64,000 nt of DNA from Paraglaciecola sp. L3A3 (GCF_009796765.1 NZ_CP047023.1:1719501-1783500), one strand, 5' to 3'; positions 30,134 through 39,216 are shown, counted from the stretch's first letter. Numbers and translations are program-made. Notes: generated by a model not told the origin, from the sequence alone.

Positions 30134-31612
30134 ATGAAATTACAGAAAAAGCTGTTTTTATTATTATTTGGATTTAGTTTGTTTTTGGTCAGCATTCTGG
30201 TTTTACTAATGCAGTGGAGCATAGGTAAAGGTATGGTTGACTATGTAAATAGCAAAGAGATTGAAACCTTAAAACCTGTGGTACTTGAATTAGCCAAAGA
30301 GTACCAAGTAAAGAATAATTGGCAGGATATGCTGGGCCGGCACGATAAATTTAGATCATTAATTTTTGCTCAGTTGCAGGGCTCTGATTTTGATGTGAGA
30401 AAAAATGAGCCTCCACCCAGACCTCGTCCTTTTTCTGGCCCTGAGTCTATGCAAAATGCGCAGTCACAAAACAGACCATCTTCCAGACCTATGGATGGCC
30501 GCCGTCCTCCTCCTCAAAATGAGTCTCATTATGTATTACTGGATAAAAATCAAAACTTTGTGGTGGGCAGTTATCTAGAGTCTTTAGAATATAGTCAAAC
30601 ACCTATTACAGTAGGTAAGGAAGTGGTGGGATATTTTGCTGTGTCTAAGCGCAATAGCCTGACCCAAGGTTATGAATTAGACTTTTTACAGCAGCAACAA
30701 GAGTATCTGTGGGTGATTGCTTTGCTGTTAATGAGTTTAGTGGGGTTAGTGACTTTTTCTTTAGCTCGCCATGTGATTGAACCCATTAAACAAATTACCC
30801 TTGGTATGCATAAGCTAACCCAAGGTGATTATCAGCAGTCTATTGATTTAGATAGACGTGACGAGTTGGGCGATCTCAGTCGAGACTATAACGAACTAGC
30901 CATAACCTTGGCTGCCAATGAGTCTGCTAGAAAACGTTGGTTAGCGAATATTTCTCATGAATTACGTACTCCGGTTGCTATTTTGCGGGGCGAACTCGAG
31001 GCAATGCTAGACAATGTTAGGCCACTGACCATCAAAAATATTGGCTCTGCTAATGATGAGGTCAAACACCTACAAAGGCTGATTGATGATTTAAACCTGT
31101 TAACCAGTGCTGATATAGGTGGCATGCATTATCGCAAACAGACTGAAAATCTAACGGCTTTAATTCAAGGAGAGGTGGAAAAGTACCAAGGGTATTTAGC
31201 TGATGCAGGTATTACTCTTAAGCTTATGTTTGATAAGCCTGAAATTAATGTTTACGGCGATAAAACTAGGTTATGTCAATTGTTTGAAAATATTATTAAT
31301 AACTGTATTAAGTATGCATCGGCCAGTGAGTTACAGATTTCTTTGCTGGTTGACGATAAGCATTATGCCAGTAATGATTCGGCAGTCATTGTAAAATTTT
31401 CAGATAACGGTGTAGGGGTAGATGAGCAGCATTTTGAGCATTTATTTGAGCACCTATACCGGGTGGAAGATTCGCGCAATAGAAAAACCGGCGGTTCTGG
31501 TTTGGGTTTATCTATTTGTCGCCACATAGTACAAGCTCATCAAGGGCAAATTAGCGCAGAAAAATCGCCACTTGGTGGTTTAGCCATTGTTATCACATTA
31601 CCTTTAGCTTAA
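30134..31612 (+). CDS. BaeS-like sensor histidine kinase
   Basis: 492 residues. A TM helix (LFLLLFGFSLFLVSILVLLM), then a periplasmic sensor with a striking Pro/Arg-rich segment at about 93-130 (NEPPPRPRPFSGPES, SRPMDGRRPPPQNE). A second TM (LWVIALLLMSLVGLVTFSLA) leads to HAMP. The HisKA box LANISHELRTPVAIL holds the phospho-acceptor His275. The HATPase domain shows LCQLFENIINNCIKYA, FSDNGVGVDEQHF and TGGSGLGLSI. It is eight bases upstream of its response regulator. Envelope-stress kinases of the BaeS/CpxA kind are the closest in layout. The target genes may be the EF-hand/YHYH cluster at 41071, now cut off by the island. Confidence 0.88.
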   Translation: MKLQKKLFLLLFGFSLFLVSILVLLMQWSIGKGMVDYVNSKEIETLKPVVLELAKEYQVKNNWQDMLGRHDKFRSLIFAQLQGSDFDVRKNEPPPRPRPFSGPESMQNAQSQNRPSSRPMDGRRPPPQNESHYVLLDKNQNFVVGSYLESLEYSQTPITVGKEVVGYFAVSKRNSLTQGYELDFLQQQQEYLWVIALLLMSLVGLVTFSLARHVIEPIKQITLGMHKLTQGDYQQSIDLDRRDELGDLSRDYNELAITLAANESARKRWLANISHELRTPVAILRGELEAMLDNVRPLTIKNIGSANDEVKHLQRLIDDLNLLTSADIGGMHYRKQTENLTALIQGEVEKYQGYLADAGITLKLMFDKPEINVYGDKTRLCQLFENIINNCIKYASASELQISLLVDDKHYASNDSAVIVKFSDNGVGVDEQHFEHLFEHLYRVEDSRNRKTGGSGLGLSICRHIVQAHQGQISAEKSPLGGLAIVITLPLA

Positions 31613-31620
31613 GGAATAAA

Positions 31621-32286
31621 ATGTCCAATTTAATATTAATAGTCGAAGATGAAATTAAGTTAGCGTCTTTGCTAGCAGATTATTTTAGTCTGACCGAATA
31701 CAGCCCACATATGATCCACCATGGCGATGATGTGATCCCTTGGGTCAAAGAAAATAACCCCAGTGCCATTTTATTAGACATTATGTTACCAGGTAAAAAT
31801 GGCATAGATTTGTGCAAAGAAATTAGACAGTTCTCGAATGTGCCGATATTGATGGTCACCGCTAAAGTAGAAGAAATTGATCGTTTACTGGGTTTAGAGT
31901 TAGGAGCAGATGATTATATTTGTAAACCTTTTAGTCCTAGAGAAGTGGTGGCTAGAGTAAAAGCGGTACTAAGAAGAACACAAACGATTGAGACGGTGAG
32001 TGACAATTTACAACTCGATGAAAATCGCTTAGTTGTGAGTTTTCATCAACAAGAATGCAGCTTAACCTCCGTTGAATTTCAACTGTTGAAAAGACTAGCA
32101 GAACAACCTGAGCGAATTTTTAGTCGCGATCAACTAATGGATAATATGTATTCTGATCATCGTATTGTGAATAACCGCACCATAGACAGCCATATTAAAA
32201 AGCTCCGTAAAAAACTGATTGAAATTAGTGATGGCAAAGATTGGATCCAATCTGTGTATGGCGCTGGTTATCGTTTAGTCTTGTAG
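31621..32286 (+). CDS. OmpR/BaeR-like response regulator
   Basis: 221 residues. Receiver: LILIVEDEIKLASLLADYF, phospho-acceptor Asp in AILLDIMLPGKNG, the Thr/Lys switch LMVTAKVEE and ADDYICKPFSPREVV. Winged-helix DNA-binding domain from about 125: LTSVEFQLLKRLAEQPERIF, then NNRTIDSHIKKLRKKL and WIQSVYGAGYRLVL. It pairs with the kinase just upstream (eight-base gap). OmpR-family regulators bind direct repeats in target promoters. Confidence 0.9.
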   Translation: MSNLILIVEDEIKLASLLADYFSLTEYSPHMIHHGDDVIPWVKENNPSAILLDIMLPGKNGIDLCKEIRQFSNVPILMVTAKVEEIDRLLGLELGADDYICKPFSPREVVARVKAVLRRTQTIETVSDNLQLDENRLVVSFHQQECSLTSVEFQLLKRLAEQPERIFSRDQLMDNMYSDHRIVNNRTIDSHIKKLRKKLIEISDGKDWIQSVYGAGYRLVL

Positions 32287-32336
32287 TGATACCTATCAAC
32301 ATAATTTTTCAAGCAAGCCATGAATTTGCTACTAAA

Positions 32337-32683
32337 AGCAGAATAAAGCAGTGCTTAGCCGCGAGATTCGAGCGGCGAGTTTAAAAGCAAAAAAATTGTC
32401 ACAGAGTTACACAGAGATTAAAAATGCGGCTGCGCTACACAGAGAAAAGCAACAAAACAGAATGTAGTAGACTAAGCAGAGTGGGGCAGACTTAGCAGAA
32501 TAAAGCAGTGCCTAGCTACGGGATTCGAGTCACGAGTTTAAAAGCAAAAAATTGTCACAGAGTTACACATAGGTTATTAGGTGCGGCTTCGCCGAAAAGC
32601 CAAAAGTCTTAAACCACAGAGGCTGCGCTACACAGAGAAAAGCAACAAAACAGAATGTAGCAGACTAAACAGAGTGGAGCAGA
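32337..32683. repeat. two imperfect tandem copies of a ~150-190-bp intergenic repeat
   Basis: Copy 1 about 32337-32490, copy 2 about 32494-32683. Both begin AGCAGAATAAAGCAGTGC, share GAGTTTAAAAGCAAAAAA and TTGTCACAGAGTTACACA, and end AGCAACAAAACAGAATGTAG then AGACTAA(G/A)CAGAGTGG(G/A)GCAGA. Copy 2 has a ~35-bp insertion with GGCTTCGCCGAAAAGCC. No ORF fits. The same words recur at 19403 and, inverted, near 40960. Nothing else is seen in 32287-33072 except the short palindrome listed separately. Confidence 0.75.
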
Positions 32684-32758
32684 AAAAGCAGTTTAAGAGC
32701 AGTAGCTAGGAGATAGGAGATAGTACTATTCATTAGTCATATTGATAGTCTTAAATTT

Positions 32759-32788
32759 CGTCATTCCGGTGTGCTTTTTAGCCGGAAT
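32759..32788. repeat. short dispersed palindrome (CGTCATTCCGG...GCCGGAAT)
   Basis: ATTCCGG (32763-32769) pairs with CCGGAAT (32782-32788). Close relatives at 19536-19564 and 40863-40891 lie in other intergenic regions, so it is a dispersed REP-like unit rather than a terminator. Confidence 0.6.
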
Positions 32789-33072
32789 CCATAAACGCAG
32801 AATACGGCAGAGTGATGCAGACTAAGCAGTTAATAGCTATGTGCAAAAGAATAAAAGAGACTCACTCATTGTTTCTTTGCCTGTCCTTGTAACCATTTTA
32901 CATACCTATTAGTGCTGTTTTTTTATACAGTTTATGGTTGTTTCCCCCATATTTAGAAAAATGTGCGATTCGCGCACTATTAAATTGTTGGACCTGCCTC
33001 GCAAGCTCGGGGAAGTGACTTTAAGGGCCTAGGTTTCTGGATAAATAAGTAGTGTTGTTCTATCTTTTTTAG

Positions 33073-34191
33073 ATGGAAAAATGGTCAATTCAAAAACTGT
33101 TTCAATCGCAATTTGATGGAGCAGCATCTACACTCAACGTTCCTCTATATCAGTTTAAGGCTGCACAAGCGATTAGCGGCTGTCGTACTGAAACTATGGG
33201 CAGTCATGCTCAATATTGTGCCAATGGTCATCTTTGTGGCGTATTTTATAATTCCTGCCGACATCGCGGTTGTCCTCAGTGCCAATATGCTGCGAAGGAG
33301 CGGTGGTTAGCTGAGTGGTCTGCGCGGTTATTGAATGTTCAGCACCACCATTGGATCTTCACTGTGCCACACGAGTTGCTGATGTTATGGCGATATAATC
33401 GAGAATGGTTTCAGAACCAAATGTACCTTGCGGTATCGAATACTATCAAGCAACTTAGTCGCACTAAAGCGCATTTAGGAGCTCAACCGGGCTATTTACT
33501 GGCGTTACATACCTGGGGCAGAAACTTGAGTGAGCATCCTCATATTCATTGTTTAATCACCCATGGTGGTTTGGATGACTCCGGTAAATGGAAGAGTCCT
33601 AAGCGTGCAGTGATGTTTCCGGTGAAGGTCATGAGGCGTTTATTTCGTGGCAAGTTTTTGTCGGGCGTTAAACAAGCTTTAGCCGATGGTATGTTGGTTT
33701 TTCCGCCGGAGCAGCAAGCAAGACAATTGACTAACCTGAGCAATAAACTCGGTCGAATTGACTGGCAGGTTTATGCCTGTGCGCCTTATGCACATGGCTT
33801 AGGCGTGGCTAAATATTTAGCTCGATACATGCGCGGTGGTGCGATCAATAACAGTCAGATCGTCGCAGTAAAAAACAACGTGCTCACGTTTAAATATAAA
33901 TCTCATCAAACTAAAAAGACCGAACGACAACAGGTTAGTCTGCCCAAATTTAGCCGTATGGTGCTGAGGCATCTGCCATTAAAAGGCAAACCGACAATTC
34001 GCTATTACGGGGTATATCATCCAACAGAGGTAGCCAAACTTAATTTGGCAAGAGCGCAATTTAAACAACCAGTATTTATGGGGATCCAGTTGCCTACATG
34101 GCAAGACATACTCAATAAATTAGGTACAACATTAAGTTGTCCAGAATGCGGGAGTCAGGAGCGAATAGCGGCGGCACCAGTTAAACGCTAA
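33073..34191 (+). CDS. IS91-family transposase
   Basis: 372 residues. N-terminal zinc-binding domain: CANGHLCGVFYNSCRHRGCP with CQYAAKERWL, a Cys/His cluster typical of IS91/ISCR transposases. Catalytic HUH/Y region: HHHWIFTVPHELL, LHTWGRNLSEHPHIHCLITH (the H-x-H pair) and YLARYMRGGAINNS with candidate tyrosines. The C-terminus ends with a zinc-knuckle-like CPECGS. IS91 elements move by rolling-circle replication, without inverted repeats or target duplication. I could not fix the ends: the right end is probably before the attC remnant at 34365, the left end after the repeats at 32840. No clear RBS precedes ATG. Confidence 0.88.
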   Translation: MEKWSIQKLFQSQFDGAASTLNVPLYQFKAAQAISGCRTETMGSHAQYCANGHLCGVFYNSCRHRGCPQCQYAAKERWLAEWSARLLNVQHHHWIFTVPHELLMLWRYNREWFQNQMYLAVSNTIKQLSRTKAHLGAQPGYLLALHTWGRNLSEHPHIHCLITHGGLDDSGKWKSPKRAVMFPVKVMRRLFRGKFLSGVKQALADGMLVFPPEQQARQLTNLSNKLGRIDWQVYACAPYAHGLGVAKYLARYMRGGAINNSQIVAVKNNVLTFKYKSHQTKKTERQQVSLPKFSRMVLRHLPLKGKPTIRYYGVYHPTEVAKLNLARAQFKQPVFMGIQLPTWQDILNKLGTTLSCPECGSQERIAAAPVKR

Positions 34192-34364
34192 ATGTGCTTG
34201 TGGGAACAGTCTGCGCTTAGGCGCGGAGCAATAGAGTGTGGGTAATGGGTTTAAAAAACACCCAAATAACAGTGGTTATAATTGCCAGAGATGGTTATCA
34301 TTCGAACATAATTAATATGTTTGGCGACTGAGATACGCGATGGTTTTCCACAGCGACCCCGGCA
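34192..34364. mobile_element. probable 3' non-coding end of the IS91-family element
   Basis: 173 bases between the transposase stop and the attC remnant. It holds inverted words such as TGTGGGAACAG and GTGGTTATAAT...GATGGTTATCAT, and GC-rich TTCCACAGCGACCCCGG near its end. I take it as the terminus of the rolling-circle element; the exact end is not resolved. Confidence 0.4.
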
Positions 34365-34459
34365 GTCCAACAAAAAGATTAATCGGACAAAGCTCTTTTG
34401 AATATAATGAAAAACTTAAAAAATTTTAAAGAGATCTTCGCCGTTTATCTTAAGCGTTA
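34365..34459 (+). other. integron attC site 1, interrupted by group II intron
   Basis: Starts with GTCCAAC (R''), then AACAAAAAGATTAATCGGAC, which lines up with attC 2 and attC 4 (AACAA...TTCAA..GGACAAA). The returning arm AAAGAGATCTTCGCCG...TTAAGCGTTA pairs imperfectly with it. The R' core GTTA continues after the intron as TGTACTA (36430-36436). The cassette that owned this attC has been lost, probably to the IS91 event. Confidence 0.65.
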
Positions 34460-35030
34460 GTGCGTCAAGCGAAGCTTGATGCATCTTGCAGGGTGTAAGT
34501 CCCTGTCAGGTAAGGTTTAGCCAACCACCTGTATCGAGTGTTGCGCCTATGGCGGAGTCTGGGATTGGTGAGATACTTATCAGCGATGTATTCGCAACCA
34601 GATGAACAATATAGGTGAAGCGTACACAGAGAATTATATAGGCCATAGGGAATGCGTGTTCCTGAAGTGCTGTTATCGCTCCGATAATAAATTAAGTTCT
34701 GACTGACGAGGCTTGTAACGCCGTCGAAGTCCAAGCAAAGCAACCGTTATTCAGCGTGTCTGAAATGGCAAGGTTGTGGCGAGTCAGCGGAGTTATTAAG
34801 CCGTGGCATGTATAAAGAGATGTATTGAGAACTTGAGAGAGCCAAAGGTGTTCCATAAGGAAAATGGTAGGGTAGCCAAGCCACAAGCAAGGCGAACGAT
34901 GACCCTTTGGCAGTCAGACTTGCTCATAGTAGTTTGAGGTTGGGAAAGCCAACCACATGGCGAAGGGGCAAGCAGTTATATCAGGTGTTTAGCAGATACA
35001 TAGACCGGACAAAGTAGGGCTGGACTCACT

Positions 35031-36319
35031 ATGACAACCGCACTAAATGCCATCACATTTAAATCACAGACACACCCCAACCATAGATTTCAGAACCTAT
35101 ATGGATTGCTAGGAGATGATTTACTGTATCAAAGTTGGGGGCAACTGAATAAACGAGCTGCGTCAGGTATTGATGGTATTACGGACCAAAATACCAGACA
35201 TCGCTTGTGGAAAACCTCACACGTTTAAGTTCAGCCTTGAAAGCTAAGTGCTATCGAGCAGGTGACATTAAGCGTGTATTCATACCCAAAAGTCATGGTA
35301 AACAACGCCCATTAGGCTTACCCACAGTGGATGACAAACTGGTACAGCAAAGCGTGAGTCAGATACTGCAAAGTATCTGGGAAGCGGATTTCTTGCCTAA
35401 CAGTTATGGTTATCGGCCAAATAAGAGTGCGCATCAGGCGGTGCATAGCTTGAGTTTGAATCTTCAGTTTAAAGGTTATGGCTATATTGTTGAGGCAGAC
35501 ATTAAAGGCTTCTTCGATAATATTGACCACAACTGGCTGATGGAGATGCTTAAACAACGCATTGATGATAACGCGCTCTTGAGCTTAATCGGGCAATGGT
35601 TGAAAGCACGAATAAAATCGCCAGAAGGGGAGTATCTCAAACCACAAAGCGGTACACCACAAGGCGGTATCATTAGCCCCGTGCTAGCTAATATCTATTT
35701 GCATTATGCATTGGATTTATGGTTTGAGAAGAAGATAAAACCTCGCATGAGAGGCAGGGCTATGCTGATACGTTACGCAGATGATTTTGTGTGTGCGTTT
35801 CAGTATGCCAATGATGCCGAACGGTTTTACAGCGTGTTGCCAAAACGACTCAAGAAATTCAAACTGGATACGGCACCAGAAAAGACCAGCCTAATAAGGT
35901 TCAGTCGATTCCATCCAAGTCGTAAGCGCCAGTTTGTGTTCTTGGGGTTTGCGTTTTACTGGGGCATTGATGCAAAAGGTAAACCGAGATTAAGGCGACG
36001 AACTGCGAGTCAAAAGCAGCGAAGTAGCCTGAGCGAATTTTACCATTTCATCAAAGCCAAACGCTCGCAGAAACTAGCGACTTGGCTACCTCAATTAAAA
36101 CGCAAACTCACAGGGTTTAGAAATTACTTTGGGCTACCCGACAACAGCCGTAGCGTAAGTAAGCTATATAATTATGTGCTACATAGTTTGTACAAATGGC
36201 TGAACAGGCGCAGTGGTCGTCGAAGTTACAATTGGTGTAATTTTAAGAAGATGTTAGAGTATTTCCAAATACAGAAGCTACGAGTTAGCAAAAGAGTGAT
36301 CCATGTTGACTGGTATTAA
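35031..36319 (+). pseudogene. ltrA: group II intron reverse transcriptase/maturase, frameshifted
   Basis: Two frames: 35031-35228 and 35207-36319. Adding one T at about 35192 turns DQNTRHRLWKT into DQNYQTSLVENLTRL and fuses them to about 429 residues, so this is a 1-nt deletion. The RT domain shows GKQRPLGLPTVDDKLVQQ, FLPNSYGYRPNKSAH, the active site LIRYADDFVCAF and GTPQGGIISPVLANIYL. The maturase/X domain follows (LKRKLTGFRNYFGLPDN). There is no C-terminal HNH endonuclease domain, as in intron classes that use single-stranded or pre-formed targets. The protein helps splicing and target-primed reverse transcription; in the present state mobility is probably lost unless supplied in trans. Confidence 0.88.
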
Positions 36320-36356
36320 AGTGGCCGTGATTTACACGGGTGAATATATAACTGAA

Positions 36357-36390
36357 GAGCCGGATGCGGTAATTCCGCACGTCCGGATCT
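36357..36390 (+). ncRNA. group II intron domain V
   Basis: 34-nt hairpin starting GAGCCGGATGCGG, loop TAAT, returning CCGCACGTCCGGATCT. The AGC catalytic triad is in the 5' strand and the bulge in the 3' strand. A domain VI hairpin (CGGCTC/GGGCCG, 36400-36417) follows. Confidence 0.85.
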
Positions 36391-36447
36391 GTGTGGGGTC
36401 GGCTCAGTAATGGGCCGCTCTACCACGATTGTACTAAAGGATATAGC

Positions 36448-37191
36448 ATGGGTGAACGCAATAAATTTGGGTTAGGAAGAACTATACCTAGCCCAATCAA
36501 AAGGGAAGTCAGACAACGTTGCGGATTCGGTTGTGTTAGATGTGGCTTCAGTCTTTTTGATTATGAACATTTTGATCCTGACTTTAAAGATGCAACAGAA
36601 CATAACCCAGAAGGAATTACATTGTTATGTATGCAGTGTAATCAAAAGAGAAATCGAAAAGTGCTTTCCGTTGAAAGTGTTAGAGCATCGAATGATAACC
36701 CTATATGTCTCCAACAAGGTTTTGCTAATGAAGCCTTTGATTTTGGTTCGGAACCAATTGAAGTTGTTTTTGCTGGTGTTACGTTCACGAATTGTACCCA
36801 CTTAATAAGAGTTTCTGGTATTCCAATTTTATCCGTTGCTAACCCTGATAATGCAGGAGAACCTTATAAGCTTTCAGGTAGGTTTGCAGATGACTGTGGG
36901 GAAGCAACACTAAAAATAGAAGAAAATATTTGGTCCGTTGGTGCGGATAATTGGGATGTTGAATGTGAAGGTCCTAAAATAACGATTCGAAGAGGTCCCG
37001 GTGATATTGTATTAGTCCTTAAATCAGAGCCTCCAAAGAGGCTTGTAATTGAAAGGTTAAACATGGAGTTTGAGGGGATGTTTTTCCGTGGTAGCCAAGA
37101 CTTACTTGAAATATCTAGAGATCAAATTAATTGGATGCATTGGCAAGGCTGTGGAATGACTAACTGTTTTATTGGTATGGAGTTCAATTAG
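36448..37191 (+). CDS. HNH-endonuclease-like protein (integron cassette gene)
   Basis: 247 residues from ATG 36448 (AAAGGA seven bases before); the frame extends upstream only into the intron. The N-terminal HNH/zinc region reads KREVRQRCGFGCVRCGFS, DYEHFDPDFKDATEHNPEG and LLCMQCNQKRNRK: two CxxC pairs with H-H in between, the usual HNH layout. The C-terminal ~170 residues are beta-rich and not recognised (FADDCGEATLKIEENIW, GMFFRGSQDLLEISRDQ). The stop codon lies in the cassette's attC, as in typical compact cassettes. A defence or toxin nuclease is likely, but the target is unknown. The 5' flank was split by the group II intron. Confidence 0.75.
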   Translation: MGERNKFGLGRTIPSPIKREVRQRCGFGCVRCGFSLFDYEHFDPDFKDATEHNPEGITLLCMQCNQKRNRKVLSVESVRASNDNPICLQQGFANEAFDFGSEPIEVVFAGVTFTNCTHLIRVSGIPILSVANPDNAGEPYKLSGRFADDCGEATLKIEENIWSVGADNWDVECEGPKITIRRGPGDIVLVLKSEPPKRLVIERLNMEFEGMFFRGSQDLLEISRDQINWMHWQGCGMTNCFIGMEFN

Positions 37192-37288
37192 TACATAACA
37201 AACTGTTCAAGCGGGACAAATTACAGTTGGCTGTTTTCGCTCCGCTCAACATTTTAGCCAACTACAATTTGCCCCTTAACAGGGCGTT
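37189..37288 (+). other. integron attC site 2 (HNH cassette), interrupted by IS1182
   Basis: R'' region TAGTACATAAC (37189-37199), L'' TTCAAGCGGGAC, inner arms CAGTTGGC / GCCAACT, then GCCCCTTAAC and the R' core GCGTT (37284-37288). The complement of TAGTACATAAC equals GTTATGTACTA, the start of the same cassette when the intron is removed. The core continues as GTTAGGGC after the IS (39171). Confidence 0.85.
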
Positions 37289-39170
37289 GAGGCTGTAGAA
37301 AAACCCTAAGTTTGTTTGTTTTTTATACACAAAACACTTCCCTCAGATCATGGTTTGTGATCCAATAGGTATTATCAATTAGGCGAAAGGAGCCTTGGTA
37401 ATGCCACGTTTTATCCCACTTAATTACCAACAAAACACTATGGTAGTGATCAACTACCAAGACCAACTTCAGGCGGGAACGTTTGAATATGCTATTCATC
37501 ATTTGATTGAAGATAAGCTGGATCTGTCAGTGTTTTATCCTAAGTATCAAAATGACCAAACAGGCCGTCCCGCCTACGACCCAGCTGCGTTGCTGAAGAT
37601 TATCTTGTTTGCTTATTCGAAAGGTATTACCTCAAGCCGTGAAATCCAGTGGTGCTGTGAAACCAATATTATATTTAAGGCGTTGAGTTGTGATTCCGTG
37701 CCGCACTTCACGACGATAGCGGCATTTGTCAGTGGCCGCAGAAGCGAAATTGAATCGGTGTTTGAACAGGTGTTATTGATATGTCATGAGCAGGGATTGT
37801 TGGGCAATGAGTTGTTTGCTATTGATGGCTGTAAAATGTCGTCTAATGCAGCCAAGGAATGGTCGGGTACCTTTAAAGAGTTAAAAGAAAAACGCGATAA
37901 GCTTAAACGCCAAATCAGTTATCACATGAATGAACATGAGAAATTAGATAAAAGTGAAGGCGCTGATGAGGCTCGTAAACAACGTGCTAGTCAAGCGATT
38001 GAAACCTTGAATCATGCTCACGACAAGATAGAGAAGTTCCTCGAGGAAGCCGAGCCACGGATGGGGAAAGGTAAAAAAACGAAGGAAGTGAAAAGCAATA
38101 TTACGGATAACGAGTCAGGCAAAATGACGACTAGTAAAGGCACCATTCAAGGCTACAATGGTGTGGCAACGGTAGATAAGAAACATCAAATTATTGTGGA
38201 TGCCACGGTATTTGGGGAGGGGCAAGAGCACCATACCTTAAAGCCCGTATTAGAAGGTATTCAAGACCGATTTAAACGCCTGGCGATTAGCGACGATATT
38301 TTAAAAGCCCAAACCATCATCACCGCCGATACGGGGTTTGCGAACGAGAAAAACATGCAGTACCTGCATGACAATGACATCAATGCGTACATCCCTGATA
38401 ATCAATTCAGAAGTCGTGCCCCTAAGTTTAGTGAGCAAAAACAAAAATACGGTAAACGCCATCAAGATAAGAGAACCAGAAAGAAAACAGTCATTCCTGC
38501 CAATGAATTTAACTTCGACCCAGTGACTAATAGCTGCATTTGCCCGTCGGGCGAAAGCATTAGTTTTAGAGGGATACGTGAAAGTGACTCAGGCATTAAA
38601 ATAGCTTATTTCGAAGGCAGGTTATTGCAATGTAGAAATTGTGATAAAAAGCAGCAGTGCATGCATAACCCAAAAGCCGCAGACCATCGAAAAGGGAATG
38701 GTAGGCAAGTGAGTTTCACATTAAATGAAACCAGAGCCCCAACCTATACCGACTGGATGAAGCATAGAGTTGATAGTCCAAAGGGCAAACAAATTTACAG
38801 TCACCGCATGTCTGTGGTTGAACCTGTGTTTGGCAACATAGGGACCAACAAGAAGCTCAACAGATTTAGCTTACGAGGTAAAAGTAAAGTGCAAGGCCAA
38901 TGGCATTTATTCTGTTTGATACATAATCTGGAGAAACTCAATAATTATGGACAGTTAGCGGCATAATGGGTCAAGTACCGACTCCAAATACCGCCCCTCA
39001 AGCTAGGTAATAGCGTTAATTCGGTTGGACAAAAGCGAATATCTAGAAAATCGAAGTGTAGAGTAAAAAACTTTGCAAAATCAAATCATCCAAGGCAAAG
39101 TTGATAGAATATAAAAATTAAAGAAAGGTGAGGAAATGGTCTGTCATAATCGACTTTTTCTACAGCCTCG
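37289..39170 (+). mobile_element. full-length IS1182-family element in attC 2
   Basis: 1,882 bp. The ends GAGGCTGTAGAAAAA (37289) and TTTTTCTACAGCCTC (to 39170) are perfect 15-bp inverted repeats. It is flanked by GTT on both sides (GCGTT before, GTTAGGG after), which reads as a 3-bp GTT or 4-bp CGTT duplication. It carries one transposase gene. A truncated relative sits at 40495-40774 at the same place in attC 4. Confidence 0.9.
37401..38966 (+). CDS. IS1182-family transposase
   Basis: 521 residues from ATG 37401; AAAGGAG lies nine bases before it, and a TTG two codons earlier is also open. N-terminal DUF772-like region: NYQDQLQAGTFEYAIHHLIE and YDPAALLKIILFAYSKGI. The DDE catalytic domain starts about residue 140 (LFAIDGCKMSSNAAKEWSG, first Asp), with second Asp in IITADTGFANEKNM, and the Glu in HRMSVVEPVFGNIG. 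A coiled-coil-like charged region (KELKEKRDKLKRQISYH) and a cysteine cluster (LQCRNCDKKQQCMHN) lie between. The gene appears intact, so the element could be active. Confidence 0.92.
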   Translation: MPRFIPLNYQQNTMVVINYQDQLQAGTFEYAIHHLIEDKLDLSVFYPKYQNDQTGRPAYDPAALLKIILFAYSKGITSSREIQWCCETNIIFKALSCDSVPHFTTIAAFVSGRRSEIESVFEQVLLICHEQGLLGNELFAIDGCKMSSNAAKEWSGTFKELKEKRDKLKRQISYHMNEHEKLDKSEGADEARKQRASQAIETLNHAHDKIEKFLEEAEPRMGKGKKTKEVKSNITDNESGKMTTSKGTIQGYNGVATVDKKHQIIVDATVFGEGQEHHTLKPVLEGIQDRFKRLAISDDILKAQTIITADTGFANEKNMQYLHDNDINAYIPDNQFRSRAPKFSEQKQKYGKRHQDKRTRKKTVIPANEFNFDPVTNSCICPSGESISFRGIRESDSGIKIAYFEGRLLQCRNCDKKQQCMHNPKAADHRKGNGRQVSFTLNETRAPTYTDWMKHRVDSPKGKQIYSHRMSVVEPVFGNIGTNKKLNRFSLRGKSKVQGQWHLFCLIHNLEKLNNYGQLAA

Positions 39171-39181
39171 TTAGGGCTTCT

Positions 39182-39215
39182 TTGACAATCCTATCTCGTG
39201 TACATACAATGTACA
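39182..39215 (+). promoter_or_regulatory. brnTA promoter with palindromic operator
   Basis: TTGACA (39182-39187), 17-bp spacer, TACAAT (39205-39210). A perfect palindrome TGTACAT-ACA-ATGTACA (39199-39215) overlaps the -10, a likely BrnA autorepression site. The predicted start of transcription falls on or next to the brnT ATG (39217), which would make the mRNA leaderless. Confidence 0.75.
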
Positions 39216-39216
39216 T

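Larger units (their letters stand above)
34460..36429 (+). mobile_element. group II intron inserted in the attC 1 core
   Basis: The 5' end is GTGCG (34460-34464), the group II consensus. IBS1 GCGTTA (34454-34459) pairs perfectly with a candidate EBS1 TAACGC (34716-34721). IBS2 TATCTTA (34446-34452) pairs with a candidate EBS2 TGAGATA (34569-34575, one wobble). Domain I-IV RNA covers 34460-35030; this stretch has no gene. The reverse transcriptase follows, then domain V (36357-36390) and a domain VI hairpin. The 3' end is set at 36429 (ends AT, consensus AY) because exon joining then restores GTTATGTACTA, the exact complement of the cassette's own attC 2 start. Length 1,970 nt. Confidence 0.85.

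Noticed and set aside
32337..32683. CRISPR array
   Set aside because: Only two long imperfect copies; no short regular repeat with unique spacers and no cas genes.
36391..36447. Longer start of the HNH protein
   Set aside because: This part belongs to the group II intron 3' end (after domain V); ATG 36448 has a good RBS in the restored cassette.
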